Source: Mycoplasmopsis californica
GTDB lineage: Bacteria > Bacillota_I > Bacilli_A > Mycoplasmatales > Metamycoplasmataceae
Assembly: GCF_000695835.1 (NCBI RefSeq)
Contig: NZ_CP007521.1
Span: forward strand, 186,001 to 250,000
DNA: 64,000 nucleotides
Direction of reading: 5' to 3'
Below, one piece after another: positions 1 through 12,024 of this stretch. The notes beneath the pieces were generated by a model. The model searched no databases. It was given only the letters and a program-made list of their open reading frames with translations, and was not told the origin of the DNA. The stretch's first letter is position 1, and every line of letters starts with the position of its first letter. Position numbers and translations under genes: made by a program.

Positions 1-363
1 ATTTAATTAATATATGGATTAAATTAATTTTAAAAATAACAATAAAAATTAATTTAAACTACGCCAGTAGAAATATGCTTGCATTTGAAAACAATCGAAC
101 TTTAATTGTTGCATATTTTCTCCTTCAGATAGTCGCTCGATGGCAACATTACTAAAATAATTTTACTAAATTTGTATAAATGGTCAAGAAGTTAAATTTA
201 GATTGTTTGATTTGCATTAAATGAATTTATACACAAAAATTGCTGAGTTTCACATATTTTGCTAATTAAAATGCTTTTAAGCTTTTATTTAAAATCTTAA
301 TTTTAGTGATTGCGCCCTAAAATTTTTAATATTGGAATTTTTGCCAGTAAAGTTGATTAAAAA
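1..363. other. AT-rich stretch without a clear gene
   Basis: I see no convincing full gene, RNA or hairpin terminator here. The only coding-like signal is a short minus-strand open frame, listed separately. The stretch probably separates a gene left of the window from the yitT-like gene. Confidence 0.5.
49..114 (-). pseudogene. Tiny minus-strand ORF, possible gene tail
   Basis: Reading leftwards, an ATG at 114 is preceded by GAAGGAG at good spacing and opens a 21-residue frame ending in TAA at 49-51. The frame stays open upstream to about 162, where TAG TAA close it, so 37 codons are uninterrupted. It could be a real micro-ORF or the decayed end of a larger gene. It uses TGG for tryptophan, uncommon in this genome. 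I do not recognise the peptide. Confidence 0.25.
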
Positions 364-1560
364 GTGGAAACTAGGGTAATTTTACTTATAATAATATTTA
401 TGCATAAAAATAAACGGAATGAAGAGCACACTCAAATCACAGAAATAACAAGAAGCCGTGTTAAGCAATCATTTTTGCATTTTGGTTCATTATATCGTGT
501 TAAATCATTGGGCTGGCAGATTGCAGTATCTGTTGTTTTAGGGCTTTTATTCGGTGTTGTTGAATTTGCACTTTTGCAAATTACGGGTATGTATCAGTTA
601 GGCATTGGAGCTTTAGCTCAGGGAGTAGCGCGCTTTGTACGAATATATAATAATAGCTTGTGACTTTTTAATGTTCTATTTTGATTGGTAAGTTTTTTAG
701 GTAATGTCCCCTTGTTTATATTTGCGTATTTTAAAATAAACAAGCGTTTTGCACTGCTTAACTTTGTGTTTTTGATTACATCAACACTGAGTGGTTTTAT
801 AACTGCTTGAATCCCAGAAAGTAAAGAATGATTTATATTTGGCGACCCTAATACTGTTTTGAATGCACAAGACGGTGTTACAAATGTTTTAGCAAGGGTT
901 GAAATAGGTCTTTGAGAAGTTGGTCAATTGCGTGAATTTTCAATCTTTTTATACGCAATTCTGTATGGAACATTGCAAGCAATATTCAACGCAGCTTTAT
1001 TAATAACTGAATCATCGACAGCTGGTTTTGATATTATTGCTATTTATTTAGCTAAGAAAAAGTTTCGAGATCTCGGCAGCGTTTTTTTAATTGTACACCT
1101 GGTTTGTTTAACAGTAGCTAACTTGATGGGAACATATATTCCAGCTGCCGTGGCTCTATCGGGCCAAAAGACTAATTTAACATTTAGTCCTTGAGCTCTC
1201 CAAAACTTTTTCTCATTAACTTTTGTTGCCGGTATTTTAATGATTGTTGTCAATGCGTTAATTTTGAATATTTTATTTCCAAAATTTAAAGTAGTTAAGG
1301 TTGAAGTTTATTCACGTAAGGTTAATGAAATCCAGAATTTAATTTATAGTTCAAGAAAATCAATTTACGTTACGACAACTATTCAGGGTACAGGGGGATA
1401 CAGCAAAAAAACTCAAAATATACTGATAACTAACTGTCTTTACATTGATGCAGCGGACTTATTGGCACTGGTAAAATCCATTGACCCCGATGCTTTTGTT
1501 TCGGTTATAGACATTAAAAAAGTAGATGGATATGTTTTTACCTCGCAAGCACGACGGTAA
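364..1560 (+). CDS. YitT/DUF2179-family membrane protein
   Basis: The frame is continuous to 1560 when five UGA codons are read as Trp. Several hydrophobic segments fill the first two thirds, including a LLITESSTAGFDIIAIYLA stretch typical of the YitT (DUF161) core. The last ~100 residues form a soluble DUF2179-like domain (SVIDIKKVDGYVF near the end). Such proteins sit in the cytoplasmic membrane; substrate and function are unknown. A GTG at 364 has no Shine-Dalgarno sequence. The ATG at 400 lies 7 bases after a perfect TATAAT (387-392), so 400 is the likelier start, probably on a leaderless mRNA. The gene stands alone. Confidence 0.75.
387..392 (+). promoter_or_regulatory. -10 hexamer just upstream of yitT-like ATG
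   Basis: TATAAT ends 7 bases before the ATG at 400. Transcription would begin at or next to the start codon. No -35 match is obvious, as is common in mycoplasmas. Confidence 0.45.
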
Positions 1561-1704
1561 AAAAATTCAAAGCAATAAATAAAACTGTTGGTATTTTAAA
1601 TTTGTGTGTAAGTTTAATATAAAATCAGTAATTTTTGCAACTTTTATTTAATATCCATAATTTTGTATAAAATAATATTAATAGCAAAATAATGAAGGAA
1701 AGCA

Positions 1705-1926
1705 ATGGCTGAAAAAGACTTAGCAACTACTTACCATATTACTCCGTACAACGGAAAATGACAAGTTAAAGGGGAAGGGAATACTCGCCCAACTAAATTA
1801 TTCAACACGCAAAAAGAAGCTATTGAGTATTTGAAAGAAATGAAAAAAAGACGAGAAGTTTCTGTCTTAGTTCATAGACCTTCAGGTCAGGTTCGTACTG
1901 GTTTCAGTAGTAAAAAGAAAAAATAA
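1705..1926 (+). CDS. DUF2188 domain protein
   Basis: A 73-residue soluble protein starting MAEKDLATTYHITPYNGKW, followed by a lysine-rich end. The YHITPYNGKWQV...T(Q)KEAIEYL pattern is that of DUF2188, small proteins of unknown role found widely in bacteria, proposed but not shown to bind nucleic acid. It would be missed without UGA=Trp, because codon 19 is TGA. GAAGGAAA precedes the ATG at good spacing. A strong hairpin terminator follows directly, so it is a single-gene unit. Confidence 0.8.
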
Positions 1927-1956
1927 ATTTAATCGTTCCCGATTAAATTTTTTATT
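1925..1956 (+). terminator. Rho-independent terminator after DUF2188 gene
   Basis: An 11-bp perfect stem (AAATTTAATCG / CGATTAAATTT) with loop TTCC is followed by a T-rich run. It overlaps the stop codon. Confidence 0.8.
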
Positions 1957-2020
1957 ATTTACTATCAGTTTTTGTAGTCGTTGCTAGTTTATAATATTAA
2001 TTACATATAGAAGAAATGAG

Positions 2021-4009
2021 GTGATATTGTCAGGTTATAAATTAGTTTCTAAATATAAACCAGCCGGAGACCAACCAAAGGCTATTAAAGAGTTAATACG
2101 AGGTGTTGAAAATGGTGAAAGATTTCAGGTTTTAAAAGGGGTTACTGGTTCAGGAAAAACATTTACAATTGCTAATGTAATTGCTCACTTTGATCGTCCG
2201 GTTTTGGTACTTTCACACAATAAAACGTTAGCAAGTCAGTTATACAGCGAGTTAAAAGGATTTTTTCCTGAAAATAACGTTGAATACTTTGTATCTTATT
2301 TTGACTATTATCGACCAGAAGCTTATATACCGAGCTCTGATTCATACATTGAGAAAAATTCGCAACGCAATAAAGAAATTGAGGCGATGCGAATGTCGAC
2401 ATATAATTCTGTTTTAACTACGAAAAATACAATTGTTGTGGCTTCTGTATCATCGATTTATGGAGCATTAGATCCCAGTGAGTACCGCGAGCAAATTTTT
2501 TATATAGAAGTTGGTCAAAAGTGAAAAAGAAACGATTTTTTGCGTGAACTTGTGCAAAAAAATTACAAACGCAATGAAACTGATCTTATTTTAGGTTCTT
2601 TTAGCTCAAAAGGCGATGTAGTATTTATTAGGCCTGCTCACACAGAGGAATTTGTGATAAGGGTCGTTTTTTGAGGCGATGAAATTGAAACAATAAACAC
2701 CTGCCATCCCGTTACAAAGGCTGTTTTTGAACAATTTAAACGATACAGAATTTTCCCTGGTGAAGCATACACAGTCAGCAATGATTTAACTCGCCAAGTT
2801 GTTGAAAAAATTGAGATTGAGCTTGAAGAGAGAATTAAATATTTTGCTAAAAACAATAAACTTTTAGAGGCTCAAAGGATTGAAGAGCGTACTCGCAAGG
2901 ATATAGACTCACTAAGTGAGTTTGGCACTTGTCCTGGCATTGAAAATTATTCTCGTTATTTTGACCGTCGGGAAGCAGATGAAAGACCATATACACTTTT
3001 AGATTATCTAAAAGACCAAAATCCATTGCTAATTATTGATGAAAGTCATATGATGTTACCTCAACTTCGTGGGATGTATAACGGAGATCGCAGTCGAAAA
3101 CAAACATTAGTAGATTATGGATTTAGATTGCCGTCTGCATTAGATAATCGCCCGCTTAGATTTGAAGAATTTGAAAGCTCTTTTGATTTTCAAACAATTT
3201 ATATTTCCGCAACTCCTGAGGAATATGAACTTGACAAAACACACGGTGTTTTAACTCGTTTATACGTACGGCCAACAGGGCTTTTAGATCCAATTATTGA
3301 AGTTAGACCGAGTGAAAACCAGGTTGAGGATATTTATGATGAAATTCAAAAACAAAAATTGAAAAATGAACGGACATTGATTTTAACAACAACGAAAAGA
3401 CTGGCTGAGGAACTGACGCGTCATTACCTAGCAAAAAATGAAAAAATTGCATTTTTACACTCAGAACACAATACTTTTGACCGCAATCGTATATTGTTAA
3501 AGTTGAGAAAAGGTGTTTATGATACTGTAATTGGCGTCAATTTACTGCGGGAAGGAATTGATTTGCCTGAGGTTAGTTTGATTGTAGTTTTAGATGCTGA
3601 TAAAGAAGGTTTTTTAAGGGATACTAAATCACTTATTCAGATTGCAGGGCGCGCCGCAAGAAATGCAAATGGGCGAGTATTGATGTATGCAGAAAAGATC
3701 TCGCGGAGCATGAAAGAAGCAATCGCGGATAATCAAGAAAAAAGAGCACTACAGGTTGAATATAATCGTGTGCATAATATTGTTCCTAAGACAATTGTAA
3801 AAGACATTGCAGATAGTCTTTTGGATGATGCTAAAGATGAGCAAATTAGCTTCTTTTTGAATGATAATAAAGCTAAAGCAAAGGATATCAAAGCAAAAGC
3901 ACAACTTTTAGAAGAATTAAGAACAAAAATGAATGAAGCTGCCCAAAATTTAGATTACGAAAAAGCGATTGAGATAAGAGATTTAATTATTGAATTAGAA
4001 AAGCAATAA
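2021..4009 (+). CDS. uvrB: UvrB, excinuclease ABC subunit B
   Basis: UvrB verifies DNA damage handed over by UvrA and recruits UvrC for incision. About 662 residues, full length. Walker A GVTGSGKT lies at 40-47, the beta-hairpin region [12 protein letters not shown] near 92-103, Walker B-type DESH at 340-343, helicase motif VI region [13 protein letters not shown], and a C-terminal UVR domain (about 628-662) that contacts UvrC. The frame crosses internal UGA(Trp) codons. The start is uncertain: GTG at 2021 and TTG at 2027 are both in frame with the family N-terminus, and the GAGGTGAT at 2018-2025 overlaps the first and is too near the second. A TATAAT at 1990-1995 may be its promoter. uvrA follows after 13 bases. 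Confidence 0.95.
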
Positions 4010-4022
4010 TGAGAGGAGTAAA

Positions 4023-6845
4023 ATGTCAACAAAAGAACAAATAACAATTAAAGGTGCCCGGGAAAATAATTTAAAAAACGTGTCTTTAACACTGCCAAAA
4101 AACAAGTTAATTGTGTTTACGGGTTTGAGTGGTTCTGGTAAATCCAGCTTAGCCTTCAATACAATTTACGAAGAAGGGCGCCGTCGCTATGTGGATAGTT
4201 TATCAAGTTATGCCCGTCAGTTTCTGGGTGTGACAAATAAACCTGACGTTGATGCAATTGATGGCTTAAGTCCCTCAATTGCGATAGAGCAAAAAACTAC
4301 TCACAATAACCCACGTTCGACAGTTGGAACTGTCACTGAAATTTATGATTATTTGCGATTACTTTTTGCTCGAATTGGCAAGCCTTTTTGTCCACGTCAC
4401 AAAATAGAAATCAAAACTCAGACAAATAAAGATATACTTGACACAATTTATTCGTTAGGAATTAATACTAAAATCATTATTCTTTCACCTATTGTTGATA
4501 ATGAAAAAGGTACGCATGCAAATCTAATTGAAAAATTACGCAAAGAAGGTTTTTTACGTTTAAAAATTGATGGCGAAATTCAAGGAATCGATGATATAAA
4601 TTCGCTTGATAAAAATACAAAACACACAATCGATATTGTCGTTGATAGAGTAAATATCGATGAGGAAAATCGCTCACGAATAGCAGAAGCGATTTCGATC
4701 GCAGCTGAATACAGTAAAGGTCTGATTAAAGTTGAAACCGTAGATGGCGAAGTTAAAACGTTTTCAAAATTGCATTCTTGTATGTATAAGGATTTTGAAA
4801 TGCCTAAAATTGAGCCGAGGTTGTTTTCATTTAATGCTCCGATGGGAGCTTGTGCTCAGTGTAAAGGGCTTGGTGTTGATTTAAAAGCGAGTTTTGATGC
4901 TTTAGTACCCGAACCTTGACGCACAATTAATGATGGCGCAATTAAAATTTTTGCTAATACTGTTAATACAACAAATTTAGAATGGCAAGCATTTGATGTT
5001 TTATTAAATCACTACAATATTGATAAAAATGTACCAATTGAAGAATTAAGCAACGAAGATTTAAAAATAATTAAATATGGATCAAAAGAAGAAATTGAGT
5101 ATGTTTTAGTGTCAGCATCAGGAGCGAAATATAGACATAATCGTAAAATTGAAGGTATTTTAACCTCGGTTGAACGTAAATATATGGAGACAACGTCGGA
5201 AGCAATCCGTGACTGATTGCGTAAATATATGGGTTCATTCCCTTGCTCCAAATGTAATAATTCACGCTTGAATGAGTATGCTTTAGCGGTACAAATTGAT
5301 GGTATAAACATTGATAAATTCAGTCGTTTATCAGTAGATGATGCGCTTTTAACTATTGAAAATATGAATTTAGACAGTATGCAACAACAGGTATCATCAT
5401 TGATATTGTCAGAACTTATAAATAGGCTAACTTTTTTACAAAATGTCGGATTGGGATATTTAACACTAAATCGTAGTGCTGAAACATTATCCGGGGGCGA
5501 AAGTCAGAGAATTAAACTAGCAACTCAGGTAGGTTCCAACTTAACTGGAATATTATATGTTTTAGATGAGCCATCAATAGGATTGCACCAAAAAGATAAT
5601 GAAAGACTGATTTCAACACTGAAAAACATGGTTGAAATCGGTAATACTCTGATAGTTGTTGAGCATGATGAAGATACAATTAGAGCTGCTGAACACATTG
5701 TTGACATTGGGCCAGAACAAGGGGTAAAGGGAGGTTTTATTGTAGCTGAAGGCAGTATTCAGGATATCATGAACTCACCTGATTCATTAACGGGTCAGTA
5801 CTTAAGCGGAAAAAGACGAATTGAGGTTCCTCAAACTCGCCGCAGTGGTAATGGACAAGTTGTGACTGTGATAGGCGCAAAGGAAAATAACTTAAAAAAT
5901 ATTGATGTTAAATTTCCACTTGGAAAATTTATTGCAGTTACAGGAGTGAGTGGCTCAGGGAAATCAACGCTTGTGAATGAAATCTTTGTTAAAGGAATTC
6001 AACGAGTTGTCAATAAAAGTACTGAAAAAATGGGTAAATTTAGCTCGATTAGTAATATTAAAGCAATTGATAAAGTAGTCCCTATTTCACAATCTCCAAT
6101 TGGCAGAACTCCTCGCTCAACACCTGCAACTCATATTTCGGTATTCGATGATATTCGCGACTTATTCGCTTCAACTCCCGAGGCACAAAGTAGAGGATAT
6201 ACTAAGTCAAATTTTAGTTTTAATGTACCTGGCGGACGATGCGAAAAATGTTCTGGAGACGGGTCAATACGTATTGAAATGCATTTTTTGCCAGATGTTT
6301 ATATTGCTTCCGATGAATGTGATGGACGCAGATACACGCTTGAAACTCGTGAAGTTAAATATCGGGGAAAAAACATTGCAGACGTCTTAGAAATGAGTGT
6401 TGATGAAGCATATGAATTTTTCCAAAACAGACCTAAAATAAAAGAAAAGCTTGGCGTTATCCAGTCAATTGGGCTAGGTTATATTAAACTAGGTCAGCCT
6501 TCAACTACTCTTAGTGGCGGCGAAGCTCAACGTGTTAAGTTAGCAACATATTTACACAAAAAAGCTACTGGAAAGACTGTTTATGTACTGGATGAACCAA
6601 CTACCGGATTACATCCTTATGATGTTCATAAATTACTTGGCGTTTTAAATAAGATTGTTGATAATGGTGATACAGTAGTTGTTATTGAACATAACCTAGA
6701 TGTGATTAAATGCGCTGATTACATTATTGACTTAGGACCTGATGGCGGGATTAATGGTGGAAAAATTGTTGCTAGTGGAACGCCTGAGCAAGTAGCCAAA
6801 ATCGAAGGTTCATATACAGGAGAATACTTGAAAAAATATCTCTAA
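4023..6845 (+). CDS. uvrA: UvrA, excinuclease ABC subunit A
   Basis: UvrA is the dimeric ABC ATPase that detects bulky DNA lesions and loads UvrB. 940 residues, the same length as the E. coli protein. Two ATPase halves are complete: Walker A GLSGSGKS near 34 and GVSGSGKS near 643, with signature motifs ETLSGGESQRI and TTLSGGEAQRV. Zinc sites are visible at GACAQC/FPCSKC and at the C-terminal finger GGRCEKC. In that finger the ligands read C740, C743, S763, C766: the third cysteine is replaced by serine (codon TCC at 6309-6311). GAGAGGAG precedes the ATG. It is co-transcribed with uvrB. Confidence 0.95.
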
Positions 6846-6866
6846 ACAACTGATTGTTATTTAATA

Positions 6867-6872
6867 TATAAT
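6867..6872 (+). promoter_or_regulatory. -10 hexamer of gdpP, leaderless layout
   Basis: TATAAT ends 7 bases before the gdpP ATG at 6880, and no Shine-Dalgarno sequence fits between them. It gives the gdpP-rplI-dnaB-corC run its own start despite the short 34-base gap after uvrA. Confidence 0.5.
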
Positions 6873-6879
6873 TTAAATT

Positions 6880-8838
6880 ATGAGTATAAAAAATAAACTT
6901 ACACTTTATGTATCAATTGTATTATTTTGCTGTTTGCTTGCAATTTTGTCATTAGTGGGAATTTTTCAAACCGGATCAGCGCTTTGAGCCACTATATACA
7001 CAATTACACTGATTTCTGGCTCTATTTTAATTGGAATTTTCAGTGTTTTGACTGTAACAACGTCAATAGCAAAACATTCGTCTATTAAATCTTCATACGC
7101 GAAATTTATTGATGATGTTCAAAAAAATAACCAATTAGGCGTGTTGCTTTATGATGTTGTAGGTAATATAATTCATGCTAGCGACTTTATTGGTGAAAGA
7201 TTTGGTAAAAAATTAGTTGGAACTAAATTAAATAAGTTTTTAGACAGTTTAGAAGTTAAGTTTGAAAATAAAAAAACACAAGGAGAGTTTGTTTTTCAAG
7301 ATTCACATTATCTTGTAGTTTTACATGATATTGAAGGCTATATTTCGATTAGGGATATAACTTTTGAGAAAAAGACAATGGCTCTTTATCAAGATGAATT
7401 GAGTGTTATTGGTGAAATTGAAATTGATAATTATGCTTTATATCAATCAATACTTTCAGAAGAACAAATGTATAACTTAAATAAAAGTGTTATTAGCGTT
7501 CTTGATTATTTAGTTCAAAAATATAATTTCGTGTATCGTCAATACAATACAAATGGTAAGTTTTTAGTTATTACTAACCGGATATCATTGAATAAAATGA
7601 TTGCTCAAAACTTTGTATTTTTTGACGAATTACACTCAAAATTAAAGACTTTAACAAATAATATTGTGGTTTCTGTATCTGCTGGATTCGGTTATGGAGA
7701 TAATGATTTGAGAAGTAAAACTGATTTAGCAAAAACTGCTCTTTTACAAGCACAAAGTCGTGGTGGTGATCAAGTTGTTGTTATGTCGCCATATGAACAG
7801 CCAATTTATTTTGGGTCGACAACTGAAATTTTACCAAGTTCAGACCGCACACGCATTAAAGCATTTACAGAACTTGTAGAATTGAGGATGAGTGATCCAA
7901 AAGTTGAAAATGTAATTATTTACGGGCATGCAGTAGCTGATTTAGATGCAATCGGATCAGCAATGGGTGTTTTAATGATGGCCAAAAACTTTGGAAAGGA
8001 AGCTTATATTTGTTCATCTACTCAGGATAGCACAACAAAAAAAGTTTTAATGCAATATTGAGAGGAAATAAAGAATTATTTTATCCGCCCTGCACAAGCG
8101 GATAAAATCAGTAATGAAAACACTCTGGTGTTTTTTGTAGATAATGCTCATCCGTCAAGAACAGACAATCCAGATGCAATTAAAAATGTTAATTCTAAAA
8201 ATATATTCATTTTAGATCATCATCGTATGCGACTTTCAATAGATTTTGCTCCAAAAGAAAACAGAATTGTAACAACCTCAGCCTCATCGGCATCTGAATT
8301 GGTGACAGAAATGTTAATGTTTACAAATCGTAAAATTCAAATTGATTTAATTACAGCCCAAATGTTGCTTAATGGAATTTGTTTAGATACGTTACAGTTC
8401 CAAAAACACGCAACATCAAAAACTTTTGAAGCTGCTAGCTGACTTGAAAATCGTGGTGCTAATGCCACAATTGCATCAAACGCTTTAAAAATAGATGCGC
8501 AAACTCAACAAAAAGTTAATAAATTACTCCAAAATCTTGAGGAAGTTAAAGAAGGATTCTTCTTAGCTTATGCTGACGAACCTTGTGCTGACGACTTAAT
8601 CTCAATTGCAGCAGAGGAAATTTTACGTATTGATGGTCGTCGGGCTTCGTTTGTAGTTGCGCGCCAAGAAAAAAGTGATAGATATAAATTAAGCGCCCGC
8701 GGAATTGACACAAATGTTCAAATTATTTGTGAAAATGTTGGTGGCGGCGGCGGTTTTGCAGCAGCTGCTGCTGTGTCTAATGATAATTTAGAAACATTCA
8801 TTAGTAATATTAAGCAAGCAATAGTAGGAGTTAAATAA
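6880..8838 (+). CDS. gdpP: GdpP-type cyclic-di-AMP phosphodiesterase
   Basis: 652 residues: two N-terminal membrane helices (about 8-30 and 36-58), a PAS-like stretch, a degenerate GGDEF domain (no GGDEF signature), then DHH and DHHA1 domains. This is the GdpP layout; family members hydrolyse c-di-AMP to pApA at the membrane. Metal-binding motifs are present: GHAVADLDAIG (349-359), VD at 420-421, LDHHR (445-449) and GICLDT with D503. The DHHA1 motif usually written GGGGH reads GGGGG here (621-625), losing the histidine. The stop overlaps the rplI start (TAATG). The start at 6880 sits 7 bases after a TATAAT, with no ribosome-binding site. Confidence 0.85.
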
Positions 8839-9293
8839 TGAAAGTAATTTTAATTAAAGATTCGCAATACGGCAAAGCTAACACAATAGTCGAAGTTTCG
8901 CCAGGGTATGGAACAAATTTTTTAGTAGCCAAAGGTTTTGGTGTTCCATATAATGAAAAAACAAAGAGAGAACTTGATAAAAGATTGAGCGCATTAACTG
9001 CTAACGAGATGGAAATTAGATCGCAAGCTATCGAACTGAAAGAAAAACTGGAAAAAGAAAAATTAGTTTATAGTCTTGATGCTTTAATTGATGCTCACGG
9101 AAACTTAATTGTTCACAAATCTATTTCAACAAAAGATGTATTAAAAGACCTGAGTAAAAAAGGTTATAAATTAGATAAATATGCAGTACAAAAAGTACAT
9201 CTTGTGTCAAATGGTATTCATGAAGTTGATATTATTGTGTATAACGATATAGTCGCAAAACTACAAATTGAGGTAAAAGTTAATGTCAAATAA
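8838..9293 (+). CDS. rplI: Ribosomal protein bL9
   Basis: 151 residues with the classic bL9 start MKVILIKDSQYGKANTIVEV, the linking long helix (about 45-75) and a C-terminal domain. bL9 binds 23S rRNA at the base of the L1 stalk. AGGAG lies just before the ATG, which overlaps the gdpP stop by one base. dnaB begins 11 bases before rplI ends. The gdpP-rplI-dnaB order is common in Firmicutes and supports all three assignments. Confidence 0.95.
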   Translation: MKVILIKDSQYGKANTIVEVSPGYGTNFLVAKGFGVPYNEKTKRELDKRLSALTANEMEIRSQAIELKEKLEKEKLVYSLDALIDAHGNLIVHKSISTKDVLKDLSKKGYKLDKYAVQKVHLVSNGIHEVDIIVYNDIVAKLQIEVKVNVK

Positions 9294-10722
9294 AACTGAT
9301 CACCACTCCCGACATATTTGTGATAATAGCCAGTATGAAAAAAACCTGCTGGGTATTATTTTGTCTGACAATTCATATGCAGATGTAATTATTCCGTATT
9401 TATTAGCTGAAGACTTTGCAACACTGGAACATAAAGAACTGTTTATTGTTATGTCAGCTCTTTATGACCTAAATATTAGTATTAATGATCAACAAATACT
9501 ATCGAAAGCAAAAGCACTTGGATTTGATAAAGTTCGTGAGGGCTTGCTTGCGAATATTTATAGTAATTCAGGTTTACCGTCAAACATTCAACTTTACATT
9601 CGTGAGCTAATTCGTTTAACGAAAATAAGAACTTTACGTTCCAAATTAGCTAAAATTGATAATGATTTATACAATTCTAATTCAGCCGACCCAGATGAAA
9701 TTATTTCACAAATTCAATCAGCTATTATGGAAATTGATCGTGGTCAGGACGGTGAAGACTTTTTAAGTGCAAAGACTGTTTCAGATGAATTCAGCAATGA
9801 ATTATCACAACTTAGAGATAAAGATCCAAGCGCCATTAGCGGGGTTCCAACTGGCTATACTGCTTTAGATGAATTAACACAGGGTCTTCAGGATGATGCG
9901 ATGATTGTTATTGCTGCTCGCCCCGGTTTAGGGAAAACGGCCCTTGCACTAAATATCGCTGTTAATGTTGCCCAACAAAAAAAACCAAACAATAAACGCA
10001 ATCGCCGTGTAGCTTTTTTCAGTTTAGAAATGTCCCCAAAACAATTGATGGGGCGGATTTATTCAATAGCTACTTCAATTGACCAGTATAAACTGAAAAA
10101 ACCACAGTTATTAACTGATAATGACATGCTTAAAATATCTAACAAAAAAGTTAATGTAATTGATAAAATGAATCTTTTTATTGATAATACATACGAAAAT
10201 GAGTTACAAACACTATTATGAAAATGTCGTCGTTTAAATAAGGTTGAACCTTTAGATTTGATTGTGGTCGACTATATGCAACTTATTCATTCTAATAAAA
10301 AAGGTGGCAGTGAAAATAGACAAATGGAAATTACTCGTATTTCTCGAAGTTTAAAAACACTAGCTCTAGAATTACATGTTCCAATCATCGTTCTTTCGCA
10401 ATTAAACCGTCAAACAGAATTGCGTGAGAATAAACGCCCAAATCTTGCTGACCTGCGTGAATCGGGGTCAATTGAAAATGACGCCGATATTGTGATGTTT
10501 TTATATCGAGACAGTTATTACAACAAAGAAACAACAAAAGACAATCTTAGTGGCACAAATTATGGTGATGAAACAGAAATTATTGTTGCAAAACACCGTA
10601 GTGGTGCAACAGCGGACTTAAAAGTTTATTTTCACCGAAATATTGGTAAGTTTACTAATTATGTTGTTGACGGCATGCCAGAAGATATTAACAATTTTAA
10701 AACAAAGGATTTAGATTCATAA
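9283..10722 (+). CDS. dnaB: Replicative DNA helicase DnaB
   Basis: 479 residues. The N-terminal primase-interacting domain (about 15-115) includes YEKNLLGIILSD. The RecA-like motor carries Walker A ARPGLGKTAL near 211-220, FFSLEMSP, Walker B LIVVDYMQLI and LSQLNRQTE, with DLRESGSIENDADIV. It unwinds DNA as a hexamer at the fork. One UGA (10219-10221) is read as Trp. The start overlaps rplI, indicating translational coupling. corC-like starts two bases after the stop. Confidence 0.95.
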
Positions 10723-10724
10723 CT

Positions 10725-12011
10725 ATGAACGCAATTGATTTAATTATAATAATTGTTTTATGTTTGTTGTTGCTATGTTCATCGATTTTTTCGAGTTGTG
10801 AAACTGCATATTCGGCATTAAATCCTGGTAAAATCGAAAGTATGTTAGATAGGCGTGAATTCGGTGCTAAGCTAATTAAAAAGCAGTACAACGTATTTAA
10901 TCAGATGCTAACATTAATTTTGATACTGAATAATATTGCTAATATTGGTCTTTCAGCTGCCGTTTCCTACATTTTAAGTAAGCATTTAACTGGTAACTTA
11001 TCTGAATATTCAGCTCTAATTTCGACTGCGGTTCTAACGCCTATTATTGTTGTTTTGGGCGAGATAACTCCAAAATTAGTTGCCAAAAGATATCCTGAAC
11101 GTGTTGCAAAAGCATTTTGTTATGTTTTAGAAGTTTTATATTGATTATTTTTCCCTTTATGTTGAATTGTTTCTAAAATGTCTAAGGATATTTATATCAC
11201 AAACACAGAACAAGACGTTAAAAATTTAATTGATGTCGCACACACAGAGGGTGTTTTAGAAGCTAATGAAAGTATAATGGCTCAAAATGCTTTGGATTTG
11301 GATACAACTAAAATTCGTAAGCACTACGTAAAAATTAAAGATATGAGTTATTTGTCTTATAAAGCTAATATTTCTGAGGCTCTAGCTTTATTTAAAGAAA
11401 CTAATTATTCACGTTTACCTATTGAAAAAGATGGTGAATTTCTAGGAATTGTTTTATTAAAAGATATATTTTCTCTAGAAAAAGGCAAGGTAATTAATTA
11501 TTTAAAAACAATTCCTTATGTCAGTGCGAATTCAACCTTGGCGGTTGGTCTGGAACGATTACGTTCGCACCGGGCACAAATGGCTTTTGTTGTCAATAAT
11601 TATCAATCAAAAGAAGTTATAGGAATCATCACAATCGAAGACATTTTAGAGGAAATTGTTGGCGAAATTTTTGATGAATATGATGAAGAAGAAGTTCAGG
11701 ATATTTTTGAAATTAGTCTAGAATTATTCCATGCTAGCGGCTATGTTTTAATGAAACAAATTCAAAAGCAAATGAACCTTGATTTTGAATTAAGCGAAAA
11801 AGAATTAGGACAAACACTTGAAGAATGAGCAACAGCTAAAAGTGGGGCGAAATTGACCAAAAATACACGTTTTGAATACGATGGCGTCTTTTTTAAAGTT
11901 TTATCAACTCCAACTAATAAACAAAAACATTATCGCTTTGAAATCGAAATTGGTACCAGTGCACCAGTTAATTTAGATGCTACCACCGAGGTTCCTGTAA
12001 ATCGTGCTTAG
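10725..12011 (+). CDS. CNNM/CorC-family (HlyC-like) membrane transporter
   Basis: 428 residues: an N-terminal CNNM (DUF21) membrane domain with about four helices and the conserved SSCETAYSALNPGKI and GEITPKLVAKRYPE motifs, then a CBS pair (about 205-325, ending FVVNNY...GIITIEDILEEIVGEI) and a C-terminal CorC_HlyC domain. Family members move or regulate Mg2+/Co2+; the substrate here is inferred from the family. No Shine-Dalgarno sequence is visible and the start lies two bases after dnaB, so translation is probably coupled. Two clear UGA(Trp) codons lie at 11142 and 11826. The last codon overlaps a terminator hairpin. Confidence 0.85.
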
Positions 12012-12024
12012 GCACGGTTTTTTT
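11999..12024 (+). terminator. Terminator of the gdpP-corC unit
   Basis: AATCGTGC / GCACGGTT form an 8-bp stem with one G-T pair and loop TTAG, followed by seven T. It overlaps the corC-like stop codon. Confidence 0.8.

Noticed and set aside
4917..5216. Apparent frame breaks in uvrA, dnaB, xfp, lgt and many other genes
   Set aside because: All breaks checked are UGA codons in positions where tryptophan fits; they are not mutations under this genetic code.
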